From: Psychrobacter sp. DAB_AL43B
Lineage (GTDB): Bacteria; Pseudomonadota; Gammaproteobacteria; Pseudomonadales; Moraxellaceae
Assembly: GCF_900168255.1 (NCBI RefSeq)
Contig: NZ_LT799838.1
Location: 2,046,001-2,110,000 of the forward strand
DNA: 64,000 nt
Direction of reading: 5' to 3'
Positions 18,702-27,556 of this stretch are shown piece by piece (position 1 is the stretch's first letter; every line of letters begins with the position of its first letter). The notes beneath the pieces are model-generated. The model saw nothing but the letters and a program-made list of their open reading frames with translations, did no database searches and had not been told where the DNA came from. Made by a program: the position numbers and the translations under genes.

Positions 18702-19481
18702 CTAGTTGCTTTGTTTCATGACTTCAGCGGCTAACTTTTGGTAGGCGCGCGAGCCTTTTGACCATCTCTCATACGCAATAACAGGCAAACCATGCGCAGG
18801 TGCTTCTGCTAAACGGATGTTTCTTGGAATATGAGTCTTATACATAATATCGCCAAAGTGAGCTTCAAGTTCGGCAGACACATCGCGAGCCAAGGTATTA
18901 CGGGCATCAAACAATGTTCTCACTACGCCGCGAATATATAGCTTCGGATTCAGCTCGGTTAAGCGCTCTATCGTCTGTGATAAGTCAGCCAAACCCTCTA
19001 AGGCATAATACTCACACTGCATCGGAATAATAACGCTATCAGTCGCAACCAAAGCATTAATCGTCAGTAAATTCAAGCTGGGCGCACAGTCTATAATCAC
19101 ATAATCATAAGCAGGCTTTTGAGCCGCTATTTGATCATTGACCAAATCCGCCATCGCTGTTTTAAATAGCTCATGACTGTTGGTTTTACTCATCAAAGTA
19201 ATATCCATGCCAGCCAAATCACGATTGGCGCCGATAACGTCAAATCCTGCTGGACTGCTGACAATAGCATCAGATAGCGATACGCCATCAAGCAACACAT
19301 CTGCTATGGTCAACTCTAGCTCATTTTTGTCTACGCCAGTGCCACTAGTCGCGTTGCCCTGTGGGTCTAAGTCAATCAGCAGTACGTGTTTGCGCTTGGC
19401 AGCCAAACTGGCGGTCAAATTTACCGCCGTCGTAGTTTTACCTACGCCGCCTTTTTGATTCGCAATTGCTATGATTTCCAT
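18702..19481 (-). CDS. parA: Chromosome partitioning ATPase ParA (Soj)
   Basis: 259 residues. Deviant Walker A KGGVGKTTTAVNL at residues 10-22, the second box DYVIIDCAPSLNLLTINAL, and LFDARNTLARDV are diagnostic of chromosomal ParA/Soj. It drives ParB-parS complexes along the nucleoid by ATP-dependent binding to DNA. A TTG at 19493 would add four residues, but the ATG at 19481 is the natural start. The order rsmG-parA-parB is the common one near the replication origin in gammaproteobacteria. Confidence 0.95.
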   Translation of the reverse strand: MEIIAIANQKGGVGKTTTAVNLTASLAAKRKHVLLIDLDPQGNATSGTGVDKNELELTIADVLLDGVSLSDAIVSSPAGFDVIGANRDLAGMDITLMSKTNSHELFKTAMADLVNDQIAAQKPAYDYVIIDCAPSLNLLTINALVATDSVIIPMQCEYYALEGLADLSQTIERLTELNPKLYIRGVVRTLFDARNTLARDVSAELEAHFGDIMYKTHIPRNIRLAEAPAHGLPVIAYERWSKGSRAYQKLAAEVMKQSN

Positions 19482-19707
19482 ACACTCGCTCAATTTAATT
19501 AAGATCTATTACTGGTTTTTATTTAAGCTGTTTTTTTATAACTTATTTTATGCCGAATCTCGTTAAAGCTTATTTAACTCAAATGCCCTACTATTCAAAT
19601 ACTAAATTAGTGATAACAAGGTTTAAGCTTTATTGTCTAAATAATATAGTAAATGATATTTCATAATAAAATATTTGTTGTGTCATGATTGTTTGTGTGC
19701 TCATAGC

Positions 19708-20424
19708 TTAGACATTTTTATAAGACAATTCAATTAAATGACGACTATCATGTAAACGTGGCACATTAAGTTTAATGGTCTTAATCTCCCAGTTATCGCC
19801 CAGTGCTTGTAGCTCCTCATCGCTCGGAGCCTTACCTTTCATCGCACATAAGTAACCACCATCGGCTAGTCTTGGCTGTGCCGCGTCAACAAAATCTATC
19901 AAACTGGCAAACGCTCTAGATGTGACCACATCATAGCTGGCTTCATGCGCTTCAATACGCGAGGCGATAGGCTGCATGTTACTCAAACCAAGCTCGCTGC
20001 TGATTTGCTTAATAAAACGAATCTTTTTCTGATTACTATCAAGCGCAGTACATGAGCGCTCAGGTTGGCAAATCGCAATAATAACCGCCGGTAAGCCTGC
20101 GCCCGTGCCGATATCAAGCAGCGGCCCTGATGGTAAATGCGTTATAATAGCCAAGCAGTCGATGACATGTTTGATTAGCGCCTCTACTGGGTCAGTAATG
20201 GCGGTCAGATTATACGCTTTATTCCATAATAAAAGCTGGTCTAAATACAATAATAACGTGCGCTGCTGCGTCTCACTCAATGCTAGACCCAGCTCATCGA
20301 TCGCTTGTGCCAAGATATGTGCTAGTGTCGGTAATTGCGCGCCAAGCTTTACAAAGCCTGTCGGATCAATATGGATATTACCCGTGCTAGCAGATGATGA
20401 AGATATTTTAGTAGAGTCTGACAT
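19708..20424 (-). CDS. rsmG: 16S rRNA (guanine-527-N7)-methyltransferase
   Basis: 238 residues. The SAM-binding loop LLDIGTGAGLPAVIIAI and the following ALDSNQKKIRFIKQ helix, then VTSRAFASL and CAMKGK, identify RsmG (GidB). It methylates G527 of 16S rRNA; loss gives low-level streptomycin resistance in other bacteria. A Ser/Thr-rich leader of about 20 residues precedes the domain. It heads the rsmG-parA-parB run and is divergent from the Lon-like gene. Confidence 0.95.
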   Translation of the reverse strand: MSDSTKISSSSASTGNIHIDPTGFVKLGAQLPTLAHILAQAIDELGLALSETQQRTLLLYLDQLLLWNKAYNLTAITDPVEALIKHVIDCLAIITHLPSGPLLDIGTGAGLPAVIIAICQPERSCTALDSNQKKIRFIKQISSELGLSNMQPIASRIEAHEASYDVVTSRAFASLIDFVDAAQPRLADGGYLCAMKGKAPSDEELQALGDNWEIKTIKLNVPRLHDSRHLIELSYKNV

Positions 20425-20786
20425 ACAAGGAATTATCCAGTTTTGATACGTGAACCGTCTATTTTATCATGCAGGCTGCCCATTGAATAGTTGCAGATTG
20501 CGCCGATGTACGCCATCTTATACTATCTACGCCTACATTGAGTCGTTATTCTTCCTTGATAGTCTTAAAATTATCATATCGAAGTTAAGGTAAGCGCACT
20601 CTTATTAGCTAAAACATGCATCTCTGTATGATACAAAATTGCGCCTAATGACTTCTCTAAAACGTGGCTATATCTTGTAAGATGTCCTATCCATTATAAA
20701 AAATTGACCATCAAGAACCAAATGTAAAAATCAAGCATTAAAAATAAATAACCATTCAACCTTATTAAACGACTGACCATACGCTT
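20425..20786. promoter_or_regulatory. Divergent intergenic region, rsmG / Lon-like gene
   Basis: 362 AT-rich bases between two divergent starts, presumably holding both promoters. I see no clear hexamer pair, palindrome or RNA gene. Confidence 0.4.
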
Positions 20787-23606
20787 ATGACCGAACAGCC
20801 AAACACCCTTATGAATCAAGACCAAAAAGATGCCAGCCATATGATAACGCCTGCCAGTACCTTAAATAATAAGCAGACACATAATAAGCAAACAGATAGT
20901 GAACCAGCAGCGCCTATCACGCCTCATCCTATATTCACAGAAGTTAATCAGCGTTGCCTTATTGCTGCCGAACAGCTTAAACGCTATAGTGAGCCCAGTC
21001 TGCTACCCACAGATACACGCACCGCACCAGATTTAGATATCGGTTTTGGGCAGCAGCGGGCGCTTAAGGCGTTGTACACTGCGCTCGACATCCACGCTAG
21101 TGGCTATCATGTGTTTGCCGCTGGTGAAAATGGCTTAGGTAAAAGGACAGTGATTAGTCGCTTGCTAAGTCGTATCGCTGCCGACGCACCGACGCCTGAT
21201 GATTGGGTCTACGTGCATAATTTTACCGATCCCCGGACGCCTCTAGCTTTGCACTTACCTGCCGGTCAGGCAGCGCTATTGCAACAACAGGTCAACAACT
21301 TATGGCAGCAAGCTAAAAAGCGCCTGAGCCAACGCTTTCGCAGTGATCAATATCAAAGCAAAATCGAAGCCATCAAAAATGACACGCATCAAAAAGAAAG
21401 CCATGCCTACGATGCGCTAAATGCTGAGGGCAAACAGTACGACTTAGCGTTGACATTCCGCTCATTTGATAATAAAGCGGTGTTTGTACACCCCAGTCAA
21501 CTGCCTGCAGAAGAGAACCCTCCTCTTGCTAATAATACAAAAATGGCGAGCAGCAATAAAAGCCAAACAGCGACAGATAAAACCAAAAATACAAAACACC
21601 ATGCTGATATTCATATCGATGATAATACTCATACTAACGATGCTAATAATGCCGACAGCAATAATAAGTATGATGATAGTGAATACGGCGGTCGCGAATA
21701 TGAAGCTGAGCTGAGTAATTTTGCTCAAAAGAATCATATGCAAAAGCGGTTGAGTCAGCTGACGATTGCGTTAGAACAATTAGAAGATGAAGCCAATGAT
21801 GCGATTGAAGCCTTACATCGCAATATTGCACGGCGGGCGCTACAACCTTTGTTTGCCCCTGTGTATGAGCTATTTACGACTCATCCGCTGGTCATCGAGT
21901 ATCTAAAAGCAGTATTTGCCGATATGGTTACGCATGTCGAGCGTATCGTCAATGGCGATGATGAGGAATTTGTGACGGCGCTGCTGGCCACGACACCTAG
22001 TCGATATGCAGTCAATGTCATTGTCAGCCATGAGCCAGATAGTGGTGCACCCGTTATCTTTGAAGATTTGCCGACTCACTTAAACTTACTGGGTCATGTG
22101 GAGCAGATTACTCAGTTAGGTACGGTTACCACTGACGTCAGTATGATTCGAGCGGGTGCCTTACACCGCGCCAATGGTGGTTATCTGCTCTTAGAAGCCA
22201 GTCATTTGCTTGAGCACCCTTATGCTTGGCAAGGTCTCAAGCGTGCTTTACAGTCACGTAAAATCAAACTCTCTAGCCTTGAGCAAATGCTAACCCTAAC
22301 AGGCAGCTTATCATTATCACCTGCGCCTATCGACCTTGATATCAAGGTAATTTTGCTAGGTGAAGCAGATCTATATTACCAATTACTTGAGCTTGAGCCT
22401 GAATTTGATGCGGTATTCAAAGTGCGCGCTGACTTTCATGATGATGTGGTTCGCACCCATGAGCACGAATTGGCGCTGGTAGGAAAGATGGCTGATATTA
22501 TCGATTATGCCAAGCTTTATCCTTTTGATAGGAGCGCGCAAGCTGCCCTGCTTGAATACCTGAGCTTACAAGCGGAAGACCAAGACCGCTTGAGTCTACA
22601 CAGTGATTTACTCATTAAACTCTTGCATGAATCCAACCGTCAGGCGCGTTTAAGTGGTCAAAATATCGTGAGTGCAAATCACGTCACGCAAGCCATCGAA
22701 GATATGGATGAGCGCTCAGGATACTTGCGCGACCTATATTGGGATGAGCTGAAAAATGGTCAACAGCTCATCCAAACTCAAGGAAGTGCTGTCGGACAAG
22801 TTAACGCCCTCACTGTAGTAAGTTATGCGGATAGTGAATTCGGCATGCCAGCACGTCTGACTGCGGTCATTCAGCCAAATATCGGTACTGGTGAAATCCT
22901 CGATATCGAGCGCGATGTTGATTTGGGCGGTAGCTTACACGCCAAGGGTATGCTGATTATGACCAGCTATTTACGCGCGCTATTCAGTCAGCATCATGCG
23001 CTAAATTTTAGCGCCTCACTCGCTTTTGAGCAAAGCTACGCTCATATTGATGGTGATAGTGCGACGGTCAGTGAAGGCTGTGCGCTTTTATCGGCCTTAG
23101 CAAATGTACCGATCAATCAATCCTTTGCGATTACGGGTTCTATGAACCAGCTGGGTGAGGTGCAAGCAGTCGGTGGTATTAACGCCAAAATTGCAGGCTT
23201 CTTTGATGCTTGCCGCGAGCAAGAACTGACCGGACAGCAAGGTGTGGTCATCCCGATGGCAAATGTCAAACAGCTCATGCTGCGTGACGACATCATTACA
23301 GCCGTCAAAGCTGGCAGCTTCCATATATATGGCGTGCATACACTCAATGAAGCGCTAACCTTGATGACTGGCTTGCCTATCGATACCATGAATAAAAAAG
23401 GTCGCTATCGTAAGGAAACGCTGTTTGGTAAAGTCTTAAGCCGCTTGATGTTGTGGGATGAAAACCAAGATACTAATGACGACATTGATGATAAAAAATC
23501 AAAAAAGAAGGCTAATAAAAAGCGTAAAGCAAAACGTCAAAAAAAAGAAGATAAAAGAAAAGCAGTTAAGAAAGACAAAGACGTAACGACCGACGAACAT
23601 TCCTAG
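20787..23606 (+). CDS. Lon-like ATP-dependent protease (AAA_32 / Lon C-terminal domain)
   Basis: 939 residues. The family couples a AAA+ module to a Lon Ser/Lys protease without the Lon N-domain. Visible: P-loop FAAGENGLGKRTV (about 110-122), a coiled-coil helical insertion, ANGGYLLLEAS (Walker B region, about 463-473), and the protease domain with the catalytic Ser in DGDSATVSEG (near 756) and Lys in GGINAKIAGFF (near 800). Two unusual parts are a 70-residue Asn/Asp/His/Lys insertion (about residues 235-305) and a 45-residue Lys-rich C-terminal tail. Substrates are unknown. It is followed by a WYL regulator and a TerD-like gene on the same strand. Confidence 0.88.
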   Translation: MTEQPNTLMNQDQKDASHMITPASTLNNKQTHNKQTDSEPAAPITPHPIFTEVNQRCLIAAEQLKRYSEPSLLPTDTRTAPDLDIGFGQQRALKALYTALDIHASGYHVFAAGENGLGKRTVISRLLSRIAADAPTPDDWVYVHNFTDPRTPLALHLPAGQAALLQQQVNNLWQQAKKRLSQRFRSDQYQSKIEAIKNDTHQKESHAYDALNAEGKQYDLALTFRSFDNKAVFVHPSQLPAEENPPLANNTKMASSNKSQTATDKTKNTKHHADIHIDDNTHTNDANNADSNNKYDDSEYGGREYEAELSNFAQKNHMQKRLSQLTIALEQLEDEANDAIEALHRNIARRALQPLFAPVYELFTTHPLVIEYLKAVFADMVTHVERIVNGDDEEFVTALLATTPSRYAVNVIVSHEPDSGAPVIFEDLPTHLNLLGHVEQITQLGTVTTDVSMIRAGALHRANGGYLLLEASHLLEHPYAWQGLKRALQSRKIKLSSLEQMLTLTGSLSLSPAPIDLDIKVILLGEADLYYQLLELEPEFDAVFKVRADFHDDVVRTHEHELALVGKMADIIDYAKLYPFDRSAQAALLEYLSLQAEDQDRLSLHSDLLIKLLHESNRQARLSGQNIVSANHVTQAIEDMDERSGYLRDLYWDELKNGQQLIQTQGSAVGQVNALTVVSYADSEFGMPARLTAVIQPNIGTGEILDIERDVDLGGSLHAKGMLIMTSYLRALFSQHHALNFSASLAFEQSYAHIDGDSATVSEGCALLSALANVPINQSFAITGSMNQLGEVQAVGGINAKIAGFFDACREQELTGQQGVVIPMANVKQLMLRDDIITAVKAGSFHIYGVHTLNEALTLMTGLPIDTMNKKGRYRKETLFGKVLSRLMLWDENQDTNDDIDDKKSKKKANKKRKAKRQKKEDKRKAVKKDKDVTTDEHS

Positions 23607-23724
23607 ACGTTACGATGCTTTTCTGCGATGATTATCTGTTAGTGATTCGCTGCTAATGATTTGCTACTAGCCAATTATTAATTAGCTCAAAATCTGACTC
23701 ATGACTTTATAAGGTTATCTCTGA

Positions 23725-24846
23725 ATGACTGTAGCTCATACTGACGCCGATCGTCTCCAAGCTCAACACTCTGTTGATGAGCAAGCAAATGCGCTTGTGG
23801 TTTCGGACAATAAAGCCTCTGAAGATACAGCCGATAATCGTCACGGAGCAGCGACAACTGCGCGGCAGTGGCAAGTCTTATCACAGCTACAGCGCAATCG
23901 CTGGGTGGGTACTACTCATGTTTATGAGCAACTTATATTGGCAGGCTTTGATATCAGTTTACGCACGGTACAACGTGATTTAAATGCACTCGCCAAACGC
24001 TTTCCTATTGAAAAAAATAACGCTAATCCACAAGGCTGGCGCTGGTGCGATGATGCCCCACTACAAAGCTTACCGCATATGAATCTATCGCAAGCGGTTG
24101 CTTTTAATATGGTCGAAGCCAATCTGACCCAACTATTACCACCCGTTATCCTAGATGAATTATTTCCTTGGTTTGACTTAGCACGTCGACAACTCAAAAA
24201 TAGTAAAGTAACTCACTCATGGATTGATAGAGTGCGTATTGAGCCCGCTACTCAGCCTTTGATTGCGCCGCATATTGATTTAGATAGTAAAGATAATATT
24301 TATCACGCCTTATTTTATCAACTACAAATCAAAGCCTGCTATACCCGTAGCAATAAATCACAAGCCAGCGAATATACCTTAAACCCTATCGCTATCATCC
24401 AGCGTGGGGTAATTATCTATCTGCTAGCGACGCGCACAGATGACCCAGAATTGATTATTCGCACCTTTGCCTTACATCGATTTGCCAGCGTTGAGATACT
24501 TGAAAGTGCAGCGCAAACGCCTGATAATTTTCAACTGGATCACTATTTGGATGCCGGTGGCATGGGTTTTAGCCACCCTCTATTTAGTCAGCTGCCCAAT
24601 CATGGTAAGCAGGCTACTATTGAGCTGAAATTTACCAAACAAGCGGGCAAAAGCTTAACGGAAAGTAAGCTCAGTGAGGATCAAACTGTCACGATAAATA
24701 GTGATAAAACCCTGACCATAAAGGCAACGGTTAATTTAACCTCGCAACTGGTTTGGTGGTTACGTGGCTTCGGTAATGGTTTATTAGATGCCAAACCCGC
24801 ACTACTTTATCAAGCGGTATTAGACAACCCTTTAAATGATGAATAG
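23725..24846 (+). CDS. WYL-domain transcriptional regulator
   Basis: 373 residues. Residues 40-100 form a winged HTH of DeoR type (VLSQLQRNRWVGTTHVYEQL, then GFDISLRTVQRDLNALAKRF). The middle and C-terminal parts form the WYL domain, with RGVIIYLLATR in place of the canonical WYL tripeptide and IIRTFALHRFASVEIL after it, then a WCX-like extension ending near LVWWLRGFG. Such proteins sense ligands, often nucleotides or ssDNA, and regulate stress or defence genes. The start has AAGG upstream. It lies 118 bases after the Lon-like gene and 96 before the TerD-like gene, so these two neighbours are its likeliest targets. Confidence 0.85.
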   Translation: MTVAHTDADRLQAQHSVDEQANALVVSDNKASEDTADNRHGAATTARQWQVLSQLQRNRWVGTTHVYEQLILAGFDISLRTVQRDLNALAKRFPIEKNNANPQGWRWCDDAPLQSLPHMNLSQAVAFNMVEANLTQLLPPVILDELFPWFDLARRQLKNSKVTHSWIDRVRIEPATQPLIAPHIDLDSKDNIYHALFYQLQIKACYTRSNKSQASEYTLNPIAIIQRGVIIYLLATRTDDPELIIRTFALHRFASVEILESAAQTPDNFQLDHYLDAGGMGFSHPLFSQLPNHGKQATIELKFTKQAGKSLTESKLSEDQTVTINSDKTLTIKATVNLTSQLVWWLRGFGNGLLDAKPALLYQAVLDNPLNDE

Positions 24847-24942
24847 TGGCTAATGCTTGTTGGCTAAGCCAATGACGCTACAATTTAGCAGCATTTAAAA
24901 TATTACAACCAATTAAAAGATTAAGAACTAAAAAGGAATATT

Positions 24943-25602
24943 ATGTCGACCACTAACCCATCACCACTACTTTCAGACAGTTTAAGAGGACTGGGTTTGG
25001 ATGCGGGGACTTTGTTTTTTGCGCTCAATTATGAATTTACCAAAATTGAGCAAAAGGGCGTGTTTAAAAACCTAAAAAAGCGTTTTATAAAAGATAAGAG
25101 CGCCATTGATATCGATATAGCCTGCGTATTGTATGATGATAACTGTACTATCAGCGACATCGTATGGTTTAAGCAACTGCGTGATAAAGCCGAATCGGTT
25201 TGCCATCAAGGCGACAGTCTTAATGGTAAAGATCGCGGCGATCAAGCGATGTATCTTGCGCCGCTTGATCAAGAGCAAATCAGGCTTTACTTGGATGAAA
25301 TACCAGCCCATATCACGCATATTGCCTTAATTGCTAACTCATACCACGGGCAGTCTTTTACCCGAGTCAAAAAAGGTGAGATTCACTTAAGTGATGATGA
25401 AGGCAACCGCTCGTTTGAGGTCAACTTAAAACAGCTACCGCGTGATTGCATTACCCTTTGGGTGGCACATTTGCGCCGAGAAGTAGACGACTGGCATCTG
25501 ACGCTACAAAATCTACCGCTTCCCGCGACAGACTTGCCAACAGCAGCAGCACAAGTAGCGCACGAATTGGCACGCGCTTTACCTATTCCACAAGGAATAT
25601 AA
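24943..25602 (+). CDS. TerD-family (tellurium resistance / stress) protein
   Basis: 219 residues, single TerD domain. The start LRGLGLDAGTLFFALNYEF, the ACVLYDD strand, and the Ca2+-site-like GDSLNGKDRGDQAMYLAPL followed by HITHIALIANSYHGQSF are typical. TerD proteins are Ca2+-binding cytoplasmic proteins of tellurite, phage and stress responses, usually in clusters terZABCDE. Here it stands alone, so it is a solitary paralogue and tellurite resistance should not be assumed. AAGGA precedes the ATG; a strong terminator follows. Confidence 0.85.
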   Translation: MSTTNPSPLLSDSLRGLGLDAGTLFFALNYEFTKIEQKGVFKNLKKRFIKDKSAIDIDIACVLYDDNCTISDIVWFKQLRDKAESVCHQGDSLNGKDRGDQAMYLAPLDQEQIRLYLDEIPAHITHIALIANSYHGQSFTRVKKGEIHLSDDEGNRSFEVNLKQLPRDCITLWVAHLRREVDDWHLTLQNLPLPATDLPTAAAQVAHELARALPIPQGI

Positions 25603-25634
25603 GCTTAAGAAAAGAATGATTATTCAGTAATCAT

Positions 25635-25677
25635 AAAAAATGGTGAGGCGTTATTAATTAACGCCTCACCATTTTTT
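25635..25677 (+). terminator. Strong bidirectional terminator after the TerD-like gene
   Basis: Perfect 19-bp stem, from six A through TGGTGAGGCGTTA (25635-25653), loop TTAAT, and the complementary arm to six T (25659-25677). It can serve both the TerD-like gene and the convergent K+ channel gene. Confidence 0.95.
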
Positions 25678-25749
25678 GTTTTATGCAATATTAAGTTTTG
25701 ATTTATTAGAAATATTTAAGTATTAATTTTGCACGCTATCGACTCAGCT

Positions 25750-26730
25750 TTATTCTAACGGCTCACCGCAGTGCGGACAAAAATTCTTTTGCCGCACTTC
25801 TTTTTCACGGCGCTCAAGCTCTCGCTCACGTAATACTTGCAGCACAATCTCCTGTGCTTGCTCCTTATCTAACCCAAGCTCTCGGCGGATTTTCTCAATC
25901 ATCATCTGATTTTGCACCAAATCAAAATCACTATCGACCAACTGTTCTCGAAAGTCTTGCTCAAGCTCTTCGCGGCGCTGACTGAGCTCATTTGCCAAAC
26001 CAGTGGCTAAAATACCAGCCGGTAATGCAGCAAGGCCGACACCCAATATGGTAATAACCGCACCTAATATCTTACCCGCATTAGTAATCGGCGTCACATC
26101 GCCATAGCCTACTGTCGTGAGTGTCACTACCGCCCACCACATCGCTTTCGGTATCGATTCAAACTCCTCTGGCTGTGCGTGATTTTCTACCAAATAGATG
26201 CCGCTAGAGGCGGTCACAATCATAATAACTAAAATAAAAATAACAGCTTGAAATGAGCCTTTTTCTTTACTAATAACCACCAATAAAATACGTAACGAGG
26301 CAAAATAACGGGTGAGTTTAAGAATTCGAAACAGACGCAAAATACGTAAGAAACGCAAATCGATACTGACAAAGAAGTTCAAAAAGGCTGGTGCAATCGC
26401 AATAATGTCAATCAATGCAGAAGGACTTTTTAACCAGTCCCAACGCTGACGCCAAGTGGTATTGTCCGGTTTGGCGTCAGCAACACTCCATAAACGTAGC
26501 AAATATTCGATAGAAAATACCACAATTGAAAAATTTTCAAACCAAGTGAAGTATTCTTGATAAGGGTAATACCAACTATCGACAGATTCAGCGATAACTG
26601 CAGTGACATTCGCCATTATCAAAAAAATCAGAAAATAATCGAGGTAGCGACTAAAGAGCGTATCATGCTCATCGTTCTGTAAAGTATTATAAACAAAAAG
26701 ACGCAAGCGCCGTATAAATTGGAGTAGCAT
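25750..26730 (-). CDS. Voltage-gated-type K+ channel (ion transport family)
   Basis: 326 residues. Six membrane segments; the fourth has regularly spaced Arg (RFLRILRLFRILKLTRYF, a voltage-sensor-like S4), followed by the pore with selectivity filter TTVGYGD near residue 206. The C-terminus is a charged coiled-coil (about 255-312) and ends in a CPHCGEPLE half zinc-ribbon. The filter assigns K+ selectivity. Similar to KvAP/Kch-like channels of proteobacteria; physiological role unknown. GGGA precedes the ATG. Convergent with the TerD-like gene across a shared terminator. Confidence 0.9.
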   Translation of the reverse strand: MLLQFIRRLRLFVYNTLQNDEHDTLFSRYLDYFLIFLIMANVTAVIAESVDSWYYPYQEYFTWFENFSIVVFSIEYLLRLWSVADAKPDNTTWRQRWDWLKSPSALIDIIAIAPAFLNFFVSIDLRFLRILRLFRILKLTRYFASLRILLVVISKEKGSFQAVIFILVIMIVTASSGIYLVENHAQPEEFESIPKAMWWAVVTLTTVGYGDVTPITNAGKILGAVITILGVGLAALPAGILATGLANELSQRREELEQDFREQLVDSDFDLVQNQMMIEKIRRELGLDKEQAQEIVLQVLRERELERREKEVRQKNFCPHCGEPLE

Positions 26731-27035
26731 GCCGTCCCTGTTCGGTGTAACACCGGTTTTGTATTAATAAAAAATGTAGTATTGAGAAAAGCCGTTATGA
26801 GAGATACAAAATGGTTTGACAGATACACAGCTAATTAGTTAGACATATTAGGTACTTAGTCATAAAAACATCTTGTTTCGACCACTAATTTACTGACAAT
26901 TGATTGAAAAACCTATCAAAATTAAAAGCTATTTTCTTATAGTCTTTATTTTAGAACTCTTTTATATAGCAGTTTGACCGCAGTCTATTTTTATATTAAA
27001 ACCAATATGGCTGTTTTATTCATCAAACGCCATTA
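26731..27035. other. Gap between K+ channel start and zinc-ribbon gene end
   Basis: 305 AT-rich bases upstream of the channel gene. I see no gene, terminator or clear promoter motif in it. Confidence 0.4.
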
Positions 27036-27263
27036 TTATACAAAATTTAGATAATAAATATGTGTCGCAGCTACCAATATAATAGCAATCGCAATAAAAA
27101 TGCAGCGTAAAAATCGCTCATCCGCTCTTAATTGATTGCTTAAGTTTTGAGCAGGTAGCAAAAACAAGCCACACTTTGGGCAGCAAGCGTCTATTTGGTT
27201 TAACAGCTTAATTGAGCGGGCATTTTCACAGCGAAGCGGCGAATTGCTACAGTAGCCGAGCAT
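27036..27263 (-). CDS. Small zinc-ribbon membrane protein, unknown function
   Basis: 75 residues. Cys5, Cys12, Cys28 and Cys31 (with an extra Cys27) form a likely zinc ribbon (C-x6-C ... CPKCG), followed by a single C-terminal membrane helix at about residues 52-72. Orientation would put the ribbon in the cytoplasm. I do not recognise a named family. AAGGA is present but 16 bases from the ATG, so the start is uncertain. The product-like composition (paired Cys, a clean membrane helix) argues that it is real. It is a single gene between the channel and ompW, divergent from ompW. Confidence 0.6.
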   Translation of the reverse strand: MLGYCSNSPLRCENARSIKLLNQIDACCPKCGLFLLPAQNLSNQLRADERFLRCIFIAIAIILVAATHIYYLNFV

Positions 27264-27313
27264 AATAGGTAACCAATTCCTTTATAAAATAGCGGCGAAA
27301 AACGCCACACTAA

Positions 27314-27330
27314 AATGATGATAATGATTT
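27314..27330. promoter_or_regulatory. Possible Fur-box-like sequence
   Basis: AATGATGATAATGATTT contains successive GATGAT, GATAAT and GATTT units resembling the three-hexamer Fur box. It stands 50 bases upstream of the zinc-ribbon gene and 230 upstream of ompW. In AT-rich DNA this may be chance. Confidence 0.2.
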
Positions 27331-27407
27331 AATTAATAAACTCTAACTTAACTTATCTTAATGACACTGATTGTAACTTAAAATAGAAATAACACTGTTT
27401 TCTATTT

Positions 27408-27442
27408 AAAACCTTACTCTTAGTAAGGTTTTTGTACTATAA
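27408..27442 (+). promoter_or_regulatory. ompW promoter region with overlapping palindrome
   Basis: An 11-bp perfect inverted repeat (AAAACCTTACT at 27408-27418, AGTAAGGTTTT at 27422-27432) is followed at once by a consensus -10 box TATAAT at 27437-27442. The palindrome covers the expected -35 position, so it could be an operator; as RNA it could also be a terminator, with five T after the stem. Confidence 0.5.
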
Positions 27443-27556
27443 TGCAACCGTAATGTTACGAGTTAATCCATAACCCTAACATTGCATATTGGTAACTAAT
27501 GTCATCCCTCATTAGAAATTTACCAATAATCATCTATTACGTTGAGGAATTAAATA

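Noticed and set aside
17397..20424. Search for a parS site near parAB
   Set aside because: No sequence close to the TGTTTCACGTGAAACA 16-mer was seen in the window; it probably lies elsewhere near the origin.
21462..21743. Open frames on both strands over the Lon-like insertion
   Set aside because: Products rich in Ile/Met/Ser result from the Asn/Asp/His low-complexity coding strand; no start site or domain.
24943..25602. Tellurite-resistance operon
   Set aside because: Only one TerD-family gene is present; terZABCE partners are absent, so an operon call is not supported.
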